Source: Deltaproteobacteria bacterium (GTDB taxonomy: Bacteria > Desulfobacterota > Dissulfuribacteria > Dissulfuribacterales > UBA3076). Taken from it: 52,322 nt of DNA. The stretch's first letter is position 1, and each line of letters begins with the position of its first letter. This document shows positions 9,826 through 18,768 of the stretch, piece after piece. The translations under genes were made by a program, and so were the position numbers. The DNA is taken from contig PQXE01000021.1 of NCBI GenBank assembly GCA_003194495.1, positions 1 to 52,322 of the forward strand, in the 5' to 3' direction. Under the pieces are notes generated by a model, which saw nothing but the letters and a program-made list of their open reading frames with translations, did not search any database and had not been told where the DNA came from.

Positions 9826-10707
9826 ATGCTGAAGACTTATGAAAGAGAAACAGGGGCCTTGTCAAGTGCCCTGGTATTTATGGCCTTTTTTGTACTGTTT
9901 TTAGTACAACCCTGTGGTGCAATTCATGCATCATCAAGTGAAAAGGGGGAACCTGCACTTTACCTGGTAAGTATAGGGGTCGGCGATGCCGACCTGATCA
10001 CCGTGCGGGCCGTCAATACGATAAAGAAATCTGATGTCATCGTATGCCGCGAAAAGACAAAGGGAAAATTTGCAGAATACCTTGATGGAAAGGAATTTCT
10101 GGATATTTCCTTAAGCGGCTGGCGGACTTACGGAAAAGATTGTTCCAGGATAGAGGATAAAGAGAAAAGGGGAAGGTGCGAAGAAAACAGGGGAAAACGG
10201 GCGAAACTGATTTCAGGGATTCGTTCAGCAATCGCTGCGGAAAAAACAGTAGCAGTATTAGGCAGCGGAGACATCCTCATTTATGGAGGGCCTTATCGCT
10301 GGTATCTGGAAGAGTTTGCAGACGTCAAACCGCGGGTTATCCCAGGTGTAAGCTGTTTCAATGCGGCAAATGCCGCCTTGCGCAAAGACGTCGCATCGGG
10401 AAAAGAGACCCATGCAGTCGTTCTTACAACAATTCGTGAAGCAGAAAAATTATCAGGACACCATCCCACTATGGTTATCTTTACCATGCACACCAAATTC
10501 AAGGACCTGGTGGAGAAGCTAAAAAACCTTTATCCTCCCCAAACCCCTATCGCAGTTGTTGTATATGCAGGATACAAGGAAAAAGAAAGGGTGTTCAAGG
10601 GAAGATTAAATACGATCCTGGAGCAGGTCGGGGATGAGAAATTTCCTTTTGAACACCTTGTCTATGTAGGTGATTTTCTGGATCAAAAGAGGGAAAAAGC
10701 TCGTTAG
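9826..10707 (+). CDS. exported tetrapyrrole-methylase-fold protein
   Basis: A 293-residue member of the same exported family. The hydrophobic signal segment is about residues 12-32, then ALYLVSIGVGDADLITVRA (44-62), a Cys-containing insert, LGSGDILIYGGP, PGVSCFNAANAALRK and the C-terminal FEHLVYVGDFL. The first and second SAM-site loops of the class III methylase fold are recognisable, but the second reads SGDI instead of SGDP. It starts at ATG 9826 with aaggaagg upstream. The signal-peptide coding region recurs as a remnant at 16894-16964, and its 3' end as a remnant at 13828-13862. It is 43 bases upstream of the receptor gene at 10751. Confidence 0.82.
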   Translation: MLKTYERETGALSSALVFMAFFVLFLVQPCGAIHASSSEKGEPALYLVSIGVGDADLITVRAVNTIKKSDVIVCREKTKGKFAEYLDGKEFLDISLSGWRTYGKDCSRIEDKEKRGRCEENRGKRAKLISGIRSAIAAEKTVAVLGSGDILIYGGPYRWYLEEFADVKPRVIPGVSCFNAANAALRKDVASGKETHAVVLTTIREAEKLSGHHPTMVIFTMHTKFKDLVEKLKNLYPPQTPIAVVVYAGYKEKERVFKGRLNTILEQVGDEKFPFEHLVYVGDFLDQKREKAR

Positions 10708-10750
10708 TGAAATATGTCACAATATGCGTAGGATACGAAAGGATGTTTGC

Positions 10751-12859
10751 ATGAAAAACTGTAAAATGATGACTGTTTTGCTGGCAATGGTACTGGTCAG
10801 CATTCCCCAATTGTGTATGGCGGAAGAAGAGGTTCGCAAGGTTGGAGAGATACAGGTAACGGCTCCCAGGGAAGGAAGTGTCGTAATCACACCTTCTGCC
10901 ACGACGATAAATGTCGAAGAATATGAGACACCCGGTATACCGCAAAATATTACCGATATTCTAAAAGACCGGGCGATCATCGATTTTCGTGGTGAGACCG
11001 ATCTTGTGCCGGATGATGATACTATCTATATGAGGGGTTTCAGCGCCAGTCGCTTTGTTACTGCCATAGATGGTTTAACCGTTCAGAAAACCGGTGGGAG
11101 AAAATCAAGCCATATCGTTGACTACGCACTGTTGCCGACGTGGTTGATAGAGAGCATTGAAATTATGCCGGGACCTCATTCTGCTCTGTACCCTGGTAAG
11201 AGTATAGGGGGTGTCCTTAACCTGGTCACGAAAACGCCAGAAGAATATTCCACCTTAAAACCGGAAGTGAATCTAACAACCAGCTATGGGTCTTACAACA
11301 CTCAGAATCACAATATAAATCTGCAGGGCGGTGTTCATTCTTTTGTATATGATCTGGGATTTCAGAAATATCGGACTGATGGTTATCTCAGAAATAATGA
11401 GGCGGATATCGATACCGTATTCGGAAGAATAGGATACATCCTTCCTTCAGACGGGCATATCACCTTGAGCGCCTCGTTCACTGATGCTGATCGTGAAATA
11501 CCGATAAACAACGATCCTGCCAACAGTGATTATGACTCTGATTATCCTAAGGTAGAAACTTCGGCATTTGAGTCGATACAACAGCCAACATGGGATAAGG
11601 AGGCCACTTCTTATCGACTGAACTATGAACAACCCACACTTATTGGCATTTGGACACTCGGTGCTTACAAAAGCAAGGAAAACCGCGAAAGGAATTATTG
11701 GGACAAGGAAACAGGGACTGAATACACCGAATGGGAGACCATCTGGTGGCAGCATGGTGGAAGAATTCAGGACGAGATAAGGTTGGGCGAAAATCACGTT
11801 ACAACCGTCGGTTTTGATATGGCGCAGATGTATGATAACGGCCCTGGCGAGAAGAAAAAGAGAATTGACAACAGGGGCACGTATATACAGCACGAATGGA
11901 CAATAATTCCCAGACTTCATCTGACTGCCGGTCTTCGATATGAAGATGTCAACATCTGGGTACAGAACTATAGTTCGAGTACTGGCCAAGTTTATATTAC
12001 CGGCAGGGAAAAATGGATCGAAAGAAATTGGAATCAATTGGTGCCGAAATCGTTTCTTACCTATGAGTTTGATGACATTTCAGAGATATTGCGAGACACT
12101 TCTTTGTCTTTGGGGGTGAGCAGGATATGGCATGCGCCGGATTATCACGGTGTGTACAACGGCCAGGGAATACCTTCAGGGGCCTGGCTTGATCCCGAGC
12201 ACGGCATTGCCATTGATTTCGTGTTCACAAGAAGGCTGTGGAATGATGTGAACCTAAAAGCGGGTTATGCCTTTTACGAGATCAAGGACTACATTGCATC
12301 GAACAGGGATTACGACGAGTATGACCCAAGAGGTGGTAATAGACCCGACGTGCCTTATGGCCAGGAATACAAGGACTATAAAATCAACCTTGAGAAAGTT
12401 CACAGGCATGGCGTTGAGCTGGAACTTGGGGGGCATCTGCTGGACAACCTGTCTTTTTATCTTGCCTATGCATATCAGGACTTTCAGAACAAAGGGTCAG
12501 AACCGACCGGTGAAACAACCCTTGATCAGCGGGCCAAACATCGCGTGACTGCTGGTCTGCGCTTTAATCTTTTTGAGAACACTCTATTGATGCTTGATTA
12601 TGCATACCAGTCCAAAGAGGTCACGGAAGTGTCCGAGGAAATAGCTCCTGATGAATGGTATTTTACCGAGGTCCATATAGATCCTTATCACATAGTCGAT
12701 TTCGGTATAGAACAGACGCTTTTTGAGGAGTTCGGCATAATGGAAAATGCCCGTCTCAAGTTCTATATCAAGAACCTTTTTGACGAGGAATATCAGAACG
12801 TCAGCGGGTACCCTGCGACCGATCAAACCTTTGGCGTTGCCTTGTCTTTCAGTCTTTAG
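10751..12859 (+). CDS. TonB-dependent outer-membrane receptor
   Basis: A 702-residue intact TBDR. The signal peptide ends near residue 24 (CMA), then a TonB-box-like VGEIQVTAP (31-39), plug with IMPGPHSALYPGKSIGGVLN, and a barrel ending in FGVALSFSL. ATG 10751 is preferred over upstream in-frame codons because it starts the signal peptide and has aaagga upstream. It is the intact paralogue of the pseudogene at 4657-6590. It lies between two exported methylase-fold genes (ending 10707 and starting 12878) with short gaps, so the three probably form one transcript. The plug has GPHSALYPG where many receptors have GPSSALYG. Ligand unknown. Confidence 0.9.
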   Translation: MKNCKMMTVLLAMVLVSIPQLCMAEEEVRKVGEIQVTAPREGSVVITPSATTINVEEYETPGIPQNITDILKDRAIIDFRGETDLVPDDDTIYMRGFSASRFVTAIDGLTVQKTGGRKSSHIVDYALLPTWLIESIEIMPGPHSALYPGKSIGGVLNLVTKTPEEYSTLKPEVNLTTSYGSYNTQNHNINLQGGVHSFVYDLGFQKYRTDGYLRNNEADIDTVFGRIGYILPSDGHITLSASFTDADREIPINNDPANSDYDSDYPKVETSAFESIQQPTWDKEATSYRLNYEQPTLIGIWTLGAYKSKENRERNYWDKETGTEYTEWETIWWQHGGRIQDEIRLGENHVTTVGFDMAQMYDNGPGEKKKRIDNRGTYIQHEWTIIPRLHLTAGLRYEDVNIWVQNYSSSTGQVYITGREKWIERNWNQLVPKSFLTYEFDDISEILRDTSLSLGVSRIWHAPDYHGVYNGQGIPSGAWLDPEHGIAIDFVFTRRLWNDVNLKAGYAFYEIKDYIASNRDYDEYDPRGGNRPDVPYGQEYKDYKINLEKVHRHGVELELGGHLLDNLSFYLAYAYQDFQNKGSEPTGETTLDQRAKHRVTAGLRFNLFENTLLMLDYAYQSKEVTEVSEEIAPDEWYFTEVHIDPYHIVDFGIEQTLFEEFGIMENARLKFYIKNLFDEEYQNVSGYPATDQTFGVALSFSL

Positions 12860-12877
12860 AGTATAAAGGAGGCGGAT

Positions 12878-13783
12878 ATGCGGAACTTTTCTATTCTGAC
12901 AACAAGATGGTTCATCATTGTCATAACCTTAATATTTATTTCAATAGGCGGATTTGTCCAAAGCGCTTACGCGAAAAGGCAACCCGGTACCCAATTATAT
13001 CTTGTAAGCGTGGGCAATGGAGACCCTGATAATATCACCCTGCGTGCGATCAATACAATCAAGGATTCGGATATTGTTTTTTGCAGCAAAAGACTGCGCG
13101 ATAAATTCCCGATCCTTTTGCAGGGCAAGGAGATTCATGATCCGGGATTTGGATTATTTGCAATATACGGAAAAAAGCCAGAGGAAGCAAAGAAGAACAA
13201 ACGGTTCAAGTATGAAGAAAAGCTCAAGCAGCTTCATGAGATTACAGAGACCATCCACAGCTCAATAAAAGAGGGCAAGATTGTATCTGTCCTGGACAGT
13301 GGCGATCCGACAATTTATGGCCCGAACATGTGGTACCTGGAGGCATTTGAGGATCTTGACCCGGAGGTTATTCCCGGTGTCAGTTGCTTCAATGCCGCGA
13401 ATGCCGCTTTACGCAAAGGGGTTACTTCCGGAGTAAAGGCTCATTCGGTCATCCTCACCGCGTCGTTCGGGCGCGAGGAATATACCGGCCCTGATAATGT
13501 TGAAGAGCTTGCCCGGCACCAGGCAACCATGGTCTTTTTTACCATGTTTCTGGATAGGGAGAAGGTGATAAAAAAGCTGAAGACTCACTATCCCCCGGAT
13601 ACACCCGTAGCGTTTGTGATCTCTGCAGGCTACAGAGACAAGCAAAAAATTATCCATGGCACCCTTGATACAATTCTGGAAAAGACAAAGGGAGAGAAGA
13701 TTTCATTTGAATACATGATCTATGTGGGAGATTTTTTGACGAATAGATATGACAGAGGCAACAGTTCTACTTTGTCACATTAG
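12878..13783 (+). CDS. exported tetrapyrrole-methylase-fold protein
   Basis: A 301-residue protein with the clearest signal peptide of the family (hydrophobic residues 11-28, QSAYA cleavage region). The methylase-fold motifs are VSVGNGDPD (43-51), LDSGDPTIYGP (139-149) and PGVSCFNAANAALRK (166-180), plus VISAGYRDKQKII and a C-terminal FEYMIYVGDFL. It is closest to the protein at 9826-10707. Ribosome-binding site aaaggagg precedes ATG 12878, 18 bases after the receptor stop. Function is inferred: the fold normally methylates cobalamin or siroheme precursors, yet the protein is directed out of the cytoplasm. A periplasmic tetrapyrrole-binding role would fit the receptor context. Confidence 0.82.
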   Translation: MRNFSILTTRWFIIVITLIFISIGGFVQSAYAKRQPGTQLYLVSVGNGDPDNITLRAINTIKDSDIVFCSKRLRDKFPILLQGKEIHDPGFGLFAIYGKKPEEAKKNKRFKYEEKLKQLHEITETIHSSIKEGKIVSVLDSGDPTIYGPNMWYLEAFEDLDPEVIPGVSCFNAANAALRKGVTSGVKAHSVILTASFGREEYTGPDNVEELARHQATMVFFTMFLDREKVIKKLKTHYPPDTPVAFVISAGYRDKQKIIHGTLDTILEKTKGEKISFEYMIYVGDFLTNRYDRGNSSTLSH

Positions 13784-13827
13784 CCGTAACTGTTCACTTC
13801 CCCTGGCATGACTCGGGAAGTGAAAGG

Positions 13828-13862
13828 AATTTCCTTTTGAGCATCTTGTCTATGTTGGTGAA
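13828..13862 (+). pseudogene. 3' remnant of an exported methylase-fold gene
   Basis: The sequence ggaatttccttttgagcat and the bases after it closely match 10637-10671, the part of the 9826 gene encoding FPFEHLVYVGD. The frame here encodes FPFEHLVYVG and then departs from homology. No upstream body of the gene is present, so this is a recombination scar of a lost or rearranged family member. Confidence 0.6.
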
Positions 13863-13969
13863 AATATAGACTTCAAGTGGAAGAAACGATTGGGGAAAAG
13901 GCAACTCTTGTCAAAGGACGTCATCTTGCTTTTTAAAGTTTTATCACCGTTTTTTTCTGAAAATTTAGT

Positions 13970-13983
13970 GTCAAGGTATTGAC
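13970..13983. promoter_or_regulatory. palindrome GTCAA-GGTA-TTGAC, candidate operator
   Basis: A perfect 5-bp inverted repeat with a 4-base spacer. The right arm plus the next base forms TTGACA, a possible -35 box, but no good -10 box is found at normal spacing. An identical arrangement (GTCAA-AATA-TTGAC) occurs at 41593-41606 next to a TATAAT, which suggests a shared regulator. Evidence is sequence pattern only. Confidence 0.35.
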
Positions 13984-14232
13984 AATCGTGCTATTTAATG
14001 TCAAAAAAATTTCATCTCAATTGTTGAGCAGTCTTGGGTGGAGATGTTTATGAAGCAAATAAAGCAGATGGTTTTCGTAATAGCTATAGATTTCCATATA
14101 TTCAATTTCACTGCATTATCGGTCGTCGGAGTATTACATACGCCCTTCTCCCTCTGGCCTTGTGAAATTAAATATCTGAAAACCTATATAATCCTGGCTG
14201 TAGCCGAGTGGATCTTGCCGCCCGGGGCCATG

Positions 14233-14390
14233 TGGTGCGGCCAAAAAATGAATCGAGATTCATGATATCGCAGGAATCATAAAATGATATGGAGTAGGAA
14301 AGTAATGAAACGGGGAAAAAAAACTATCGTGGCTGACAGGCTTTATTCTGGTCATTTCATTGTCCATGATTACTCTGACTGCATTTCTAA
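14233..14390 (+). repeat. duplicated copy of the 1425-1610 region
   Basis: From gcggccaaaaaatgaatcg onward this segment matches the end of the truncated methylase gene (about 1425), the intergenic spacer and the first codons of the DUF4198 gene at 1524. The copy has a shorter spacer and a run of eight A where the original has six A, one G and three A. This two-base deletion puts the duplicated ATG out of frame with the signal-peptide codons. Confidence 0.75.
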
Positions 14391-14863
14391 TCGGTGTGTC
14401 TTCTGCGGTTTCCGTAGGGGATGAGACGGAGACAGGAAAGGAGGATATCAAAAAAAGAGAAATTATAAAGATTGACGACGTAGTGGTCCGCGGCGAGGTC
14501 ATCAGCAAGAATCTCGAGGCTACCTCGGCGACCATCCTAACAAACGAGAATATTACGGACAGGGTATATGTCACGCCGCTGGACATGCTAAAGCTCATTC
14601 CAGGCGTACAAATTCGTCAGTTCAAGCAGGGGGGTGTGGCCGCTGCCTTTTCAATGCGTGGATTCAGGGGTTGCTCTCACGGCTCGGATGCAGCCATTTT
14701 CTTAGATGGCGTTCCCTTGAATGAAGGCGATGGTTATGCCGATACCAACATAGTTAATCCAGAGGAGATCGAGAGGGTTGAAGTGACCAAAGGACCTGTT
14801 TCCGCCCTTTACAGAACAGGATCATTTGGGGAGCTTTGTAACAGGAGAAAAGAAGCATGCTAA
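14305..14863 (+). pseudogene. hybrid remnant: DUF4198 signal region joined to receptor plug
   Basis: The duplicated start ATG (14305) of a DUF4198 gene is frameshifted by a two-base deletion in its A run. Read in the original frame, the signal-peptide codons run into a TBDR N-terminus: a TonB-box-like IIKIDDVVVRG, then a plug with MLKLIPGVQIRQFKQGG and EVTKGPVSALY. The plug stops being recognisable after ALY and ends at TAA 14861-14863 with no barrel. A TTG at 14360 could start a short product without a full signal peptide. The plug resembles the receptor that follows (GVPLNE..., DGYAD...), so it looks like a broken tandem duplicate fused to foreign 5' sequence. Confidence 0.75.
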
Positions 14864-16861
14864 AAAAATATGGATCCATTTTTCAACTCAAGCTTTTTGT
14901 GCTGTTCATCATGATATTATTTCAGAGTCAGGCATGGTCTGCTGAACCGAGCAAGGTCCTTAAAACTCGATGATATTACAATAAGAGAAGGAGCGAGCAA
15001 GGTCTCTCCGCCGCCGCCTTCTGCAACCATACTGACAGGTGAGGAATTACAGGATGAGCATGTGGACAAGACCTTATATCTCCTGGAAAAGGTCCCGGGG
15101 GTGGCTATCCAGGATTACAGTCAGGGTGCGGTGGCAAGTCAGTTCGTCATGCGTGGTTTGAGACTGGGACATAACGTAGGTGCTGCCATTTTTGTGGACG
15201 GAGTTCCGCTCAATGAATCGACATCCCATGGAGATGGATATGCCGACTTCAATGTCGTTATACCCGAGGATATCGACTACGTTGAAGTCATCAAGGGGCC
15301 TTCATCCGCTCTCTACGGCCAATTCGCCCGTGCCGGCGTGGTCAATATAGTTACAAAACGAAGAGGAAATTTTGGTCTGTATAAACTTGGTTTCGGCGAT
15401 TGGGACCGTCAGCGATTTGCCGCGTCAGCCGGTCATGAAAACGGTTCTCTCAGTGAGGTCTTTGGGGTAGAACTTTACAGAAGAGAAGGGGCTACGGAGA
15501 ATTCCGGATGGCTGAAGGGGAATGCTGTCGGGAAATTTACATATGACTTCAGCGAAGACCTCACGGGATCCCTTGCCTTAAATCTCAATTCCATGGACTG
15601 GGACGCCCCTGAATATCTCACCCAGGAACAGTGGGATGCAGGGGATTACTGGAGCGGCAAACCCCAGGCCGGAGGGGAAAAATACCGGTATGGCGGAAGC
15701 GCCAATCTGACCTATGATCTCACGGATGATGATTTTGTAAATCTGATGCTATATGTATACAGGAGTAACCTTACCCGATATCGAGACCGTGATACCCGGG
15801 TCGACGAGGAATACCATGATCGTGACATCTATGGGGGAAGCGCCAGTTACGTATGGAATACACTGCTTGGCGGCATGGAAAACAGTCTCACTGTAGGTAT
15901 TGACGGCCAGGTGGAATTGACGCACACCATCAATGCCGAGAATCCAAGCCGGGTTCGTAACGCACGTGAAGATGTGACGGTCGATGGTGATTCCACACTG
16001 AACACATATTCGGTATTCTTTCAGAATCAGTTGATGCTTACCGATGCATGGAAAATCACCATAGGCGGTCGTTACGACCATATGGATGGTGAGTTGAAAG
16101 ATAAGCTGGAGAACGACAACACAGATATGGAAGAACAGGACATCTTCAGCCCCAAGGCGGCTCTCGAATTCACTCCACTGGCAGGGTATATGGTCTTCGC
16201 CACGTATGGAGAGGGCTTCAGGCTTCCGAGCGGATTCGACAAATTCAACTATCCGGATCTTGAATCTGAGGAATACAGACAGTACGAATTGGGCCTTAAG
16301 CTAAATCCATTCAGGAATTTTCAAGCCACGCTGACCGGGTTTATCTTGGACATAGAGGATGAAATCGTAACTGACGCCGCGGCCGACACCAAGACAAATG
16401 AGGGCACGACCCGGCGCAAGGGGATTGAGCTGGAAATGAACTACTGTCCTATTGATCATCTCCGGTTGTATGGCAATGCTTCTTACACTGAGGGGGAATA
16501 TAGAGACTATGTCCTTAACGGTGTGGACTATTCCGGGGCAGATATTGATCTGGTTCCTGATCTAATTCTCAGCTTTGGAGCTAAATGGAAGCCTGTTGCC
16601 GGTTTTTTTGCCGGCTTTGACTGCCGTTATGTAGGAGAAGCCTATAAAGAAAAATATGAAGACGGCTATAGCGGATCAAAGAAGAAGACGATTGACTACT
16701 GGGTAGTCGATGCCAAAATAGGATATCAATACAAGATTTATTCAGTTACACTGGATGCGACCAATATTTTTGACGAGAGATATCCTGCTTATGAGTCTGC
16801 AACTTCCTATAGAACAGCAAACCCCAGGGGCTTTTTTATGACTTTTTCCCTAAGCTATTAG
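14857..16861 (+). CDS. TonB-dependent receptor with one frameshift
   Basis: The ATG at 14857, with aggag at 14843-14847, opens a signal peptide (MLKKYGSIFQLKLFVLFIMI, then QSQAWSA). At the four-A run 14962-14965 the frame must advance by one base; otherwise translation ends at TGA 14971-14973. After the shift the TonB box LDDITIREG, a plug (VPGVAIQDYSQ, GPSSALYGQFARAGVVNI) and a full barrel ending in FFMTFSLSY follow. Without correction, translation could restart only at GTG 15062, which lacks an export signal. The rest of the gene shows no decay, so a recent mutation, a sequencing error or phase variation at the A run are all possible. It resembles siderophore-type receptors. Confidence 0.8.
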
Positions 16862-16998
16862 ACTCAAAGGCGACATTTTGACCCATCAGATTGCGAAAAG
16901 AGAAATAGGGGCATGGTTAAGAACCTTGGTATTTACGGCTTTTTTTGTACTGTTTTTTCTTCAACATTGAATCACTACAGAATGGTTGGTGCACTGTT
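16862..16998. other. spacer with remnant of a methylase signal-peptide region
   Basis: Positions 16894-16964 match 9841-9910, the signal-peptide coding part of the exported methylase-fold gene, at most positions (gaaaagagaaataggggc against gaaagagaaacaggggcc, and the tttttgtactgtttttt block). The homology ends before the methylase domain. The segment has no proper start and seems to be a recombination scar. A weak ggttgg precedes the ATG at 16999. Confidence 0.6.
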
Positions 16999-18768
16999 AT
17001 GAGGTATCTTTTTTCATTTCTTATCATACTGACCGTCATTGCTCTATTGTTGCCCGGATCGGCAGTAGCACGAAAGGATATCGTAAAACGGGACACGAAT
17101 GAAGATGGCAAGATAGATCAGGTAGCTCATTTTGATAAAAGGGGAAAGATCGTCAAGGTCGAGATTGACAGCAATGCCGATGAGGTCATGGACCGGTTCC
17201 AGTATTACGAAAAGGAGCAGGTCATAAGGGTCGAAAGGGACACTGATCATGACCGGCGGATTGATTGCCTGGACTATTTTGAGGCAGGCAAAAGAATCCG
17301 GCAAGAACGTTCGTCAAGCGACACCGGCGGCATAGTTCAAATTACACAATTTGATTCGCAGGAGCTCCCCCTGAAGATGCAAAAAGATACCACGGGAGAC
17401 GGCCTGTTTGACAGCTTTTATCATTTCAAGGAGGGAAAGCTGGTCTTGTCCACAAAGGACACGGACAGCGATGGCAAGCCGAATATCTGGCTGACATATC
17501 AGGATGATAAACCCTTGCAGAGACGCGTGGATGACGACGGGGACGGCAGGATGGAAAAAATCATCTCTTATGATATTGAAGGCCTTCCAAAAGAAAGCCG
17601 TCATGATCTGGACAGAGACGGCAGGATGGATGCATTTCGCAGTTACCGCAGTGGAGTGCTCTTTGATGAGAAAAAGGATCTGGATCACGATGGGATGTAT
17701 GAAATCATAACCCGGTTTAAGGATGATCAGCCTATTGAACAGCAAAAAGATGCCAACAAGGACGGGCGATTTGACATCATAACGCAGTTCAGGGATGGCA
17801 AGCCTTATTATCAGGAGAAAGACACCGATTTTGATGAAAAAAAGGATGTCTTTATATACTTTGACGCGGACGGCTATGCTGAAAGGATGGAGGAAGACAC
17901 CAGGCATATCGGCCGGATTGACAGGATCAGGACCTACCGTGGAGGTCAGCCGGTCAAGGTAGTCTATGATGCTGACGGAGATGGATTTAAGGAGGTCATT
18001 ACGCTGTTTAAAGATGGCAAGGCCTGTCGTCAGACCGAGGATCGTAATCAAGACGGAAAACCGGATATAACAATTTTCTTTAATGCAAAGGAAGAAAAAC
18101 AAAGGGTTGAGAGCGATACAAATCTCAGCGGCAGGATCGATACCTGGGAATATTACAAGGATGGACGGCTGGCAAGAGTAGAAAAAGACGAGGAAGGAAA
18201 CGGAAAGATAGGCCTGAAGATCTTCTATAAAAATGAAAAGAAATACCGGCTTATCAGGGACAAGGACAGTGACGGCCGCTTTGAGGTCACACAGTGGTTT
18301 AACATGCCCCAATGGTCCATGGTGATGGAAGTGGATTCCGATGGAGATAAAAGACCGGAGGGATTATTTTACTATAAAGATAGCGTGTTACGCATCAAGA
18401 AAATTGATGAGGACAGTGACGGCAATCCGGATCTGAGGGAATATTACAATGCTAAGGGTAAACTGACCAAGAGCCAGGAAAAACATGAGGCGGCTGATCG
18501 CCTGGATACCACTTGGTTTTACAACGAAGATGAAGAGGCAATCCGGGCTGAAAAGGATCATACCGGGGATGGCCGTGTGGACATTTGGTATTATTACCAT
18601 AAGGGAAATCTGACTACTGTTGCGGAGGACACGAATGCAGACGGAAAGCCCGATCTGTGGGAAGAATACGATGAGTCAGAGGCAATTGTAAAGCGTTCGA
18701 AAGATCTGAATTTCGATGGTAAACCGGATCTTGAAGAAAGCGTGGGAGAGCAGGTGAATAGTGAATAA
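16999..18768 (+). CDS. exported protein of EF-hand-like DxDxDG repeats
   Basis: A 589-residue protein with a signal peptide (MRYLFSFLIILTVIALLLPG, then SAVA) and a mature part made almost wholly of about 23 tandem units of 23-25 residues. Each unit carries an acidic loop such as DTNEDGKID, DTDSDGKPN or DANKDGRFD, then an aromatic YF or FYK segment and a DGK/EGK turn. The loop D-x-D-x-D-G-x-x-D is the calcium-binding pattern of EF-hands and thrombospondin type 3 repeats. Several units have lost acidic residues. ATG 16999 is preferred over an upstream in-frame ATG at 16945 because it begins the signal peptide. It lies between receptor and FmdE-domain genes. A periplasmic or surface cation-binding role is inferred; no specific homologue is recognised. 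Confidence 0.75.
   Translation: MRYLFSFLIILTVIALLLPGSAVARKDIVKRDTNEDGKIDQVAHFDKRGKIVKVEIDSNADEVMDRFQYYEKEQVIRVERDTDHDRRIDCLDYFEAGKRIRQERSSSDTGGIVQITQFDSQELPLKMQKDTTGDGLFDSFYHFKEGKLVLSTKDTDSDGKPNIWLTYQDDKPLQRRVDDDGDGRMEKIISYDIEGLPKESRHDLDRDGRMDAFRSYRSGVLFDEKKDLDHDGMYEIITRFKDDQPIEQQKDANKDGRFDIITQFRDGKPYYQEKDTDFDEKKDVFIYFDADGYAERMEEDTRHIGRIDRIRTYRGGQPVKVVYDADGDGFKEVITLFKDGKACRQTEDRNQDGKPDITIFFNAKEEKQRVESDTNLSGRIDTWEYYKDGRLARVEKDEEGNGKIGLKIFYKNEKKYRLIRDKDSDGRFEVTQWFNMPQWSMVMEVDSDGDKRPEGLFYYKDSVLRIKKIDEDSDGNPDLREYYNAKGKLTKSQEKHEAADRLDTTWFYNEDEEAIRAEKDHTGDGRVDIWYYYHKGNLTTVAEDTNADGKPDLWEEYDESEAIVKRSKDLNFDGKPDLEESVGEQVNSE

Larger units (their letters stand above)
13784..14232. other. intergenic region with gene remnants and a palindrome
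   Basis: This stretch of about 450 bases holds no intact gene. It contains a gtaactgttcac/cccctggca motif (13786-13807), a methylase 3' remnant (13828-13862) and the palindrome GTCAA-N4-TTGAC (13970-13983). A weak open frame at 14038-14265 has no family resemblance, and its last codons are the duplicated end of a methylase gene, so it is probably not coding. Confidence 0.5.

Noticed and set aside
14038..14265. A 75-residue open frame on the + strand
   Set aside because: No family resemblance, atypical composition, and its final codons coincide with a duplicated methylase gene end (gcggccaaaaaatgaatcg), so it is likely non-coding.
17314..18312. Long open frame on the minus strand inside the repeat protein gene
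   Set aside because: It is the mirror of a strongly biased repetitive coding sequence. It has no ribosome-binding site and its translation shows no family features.
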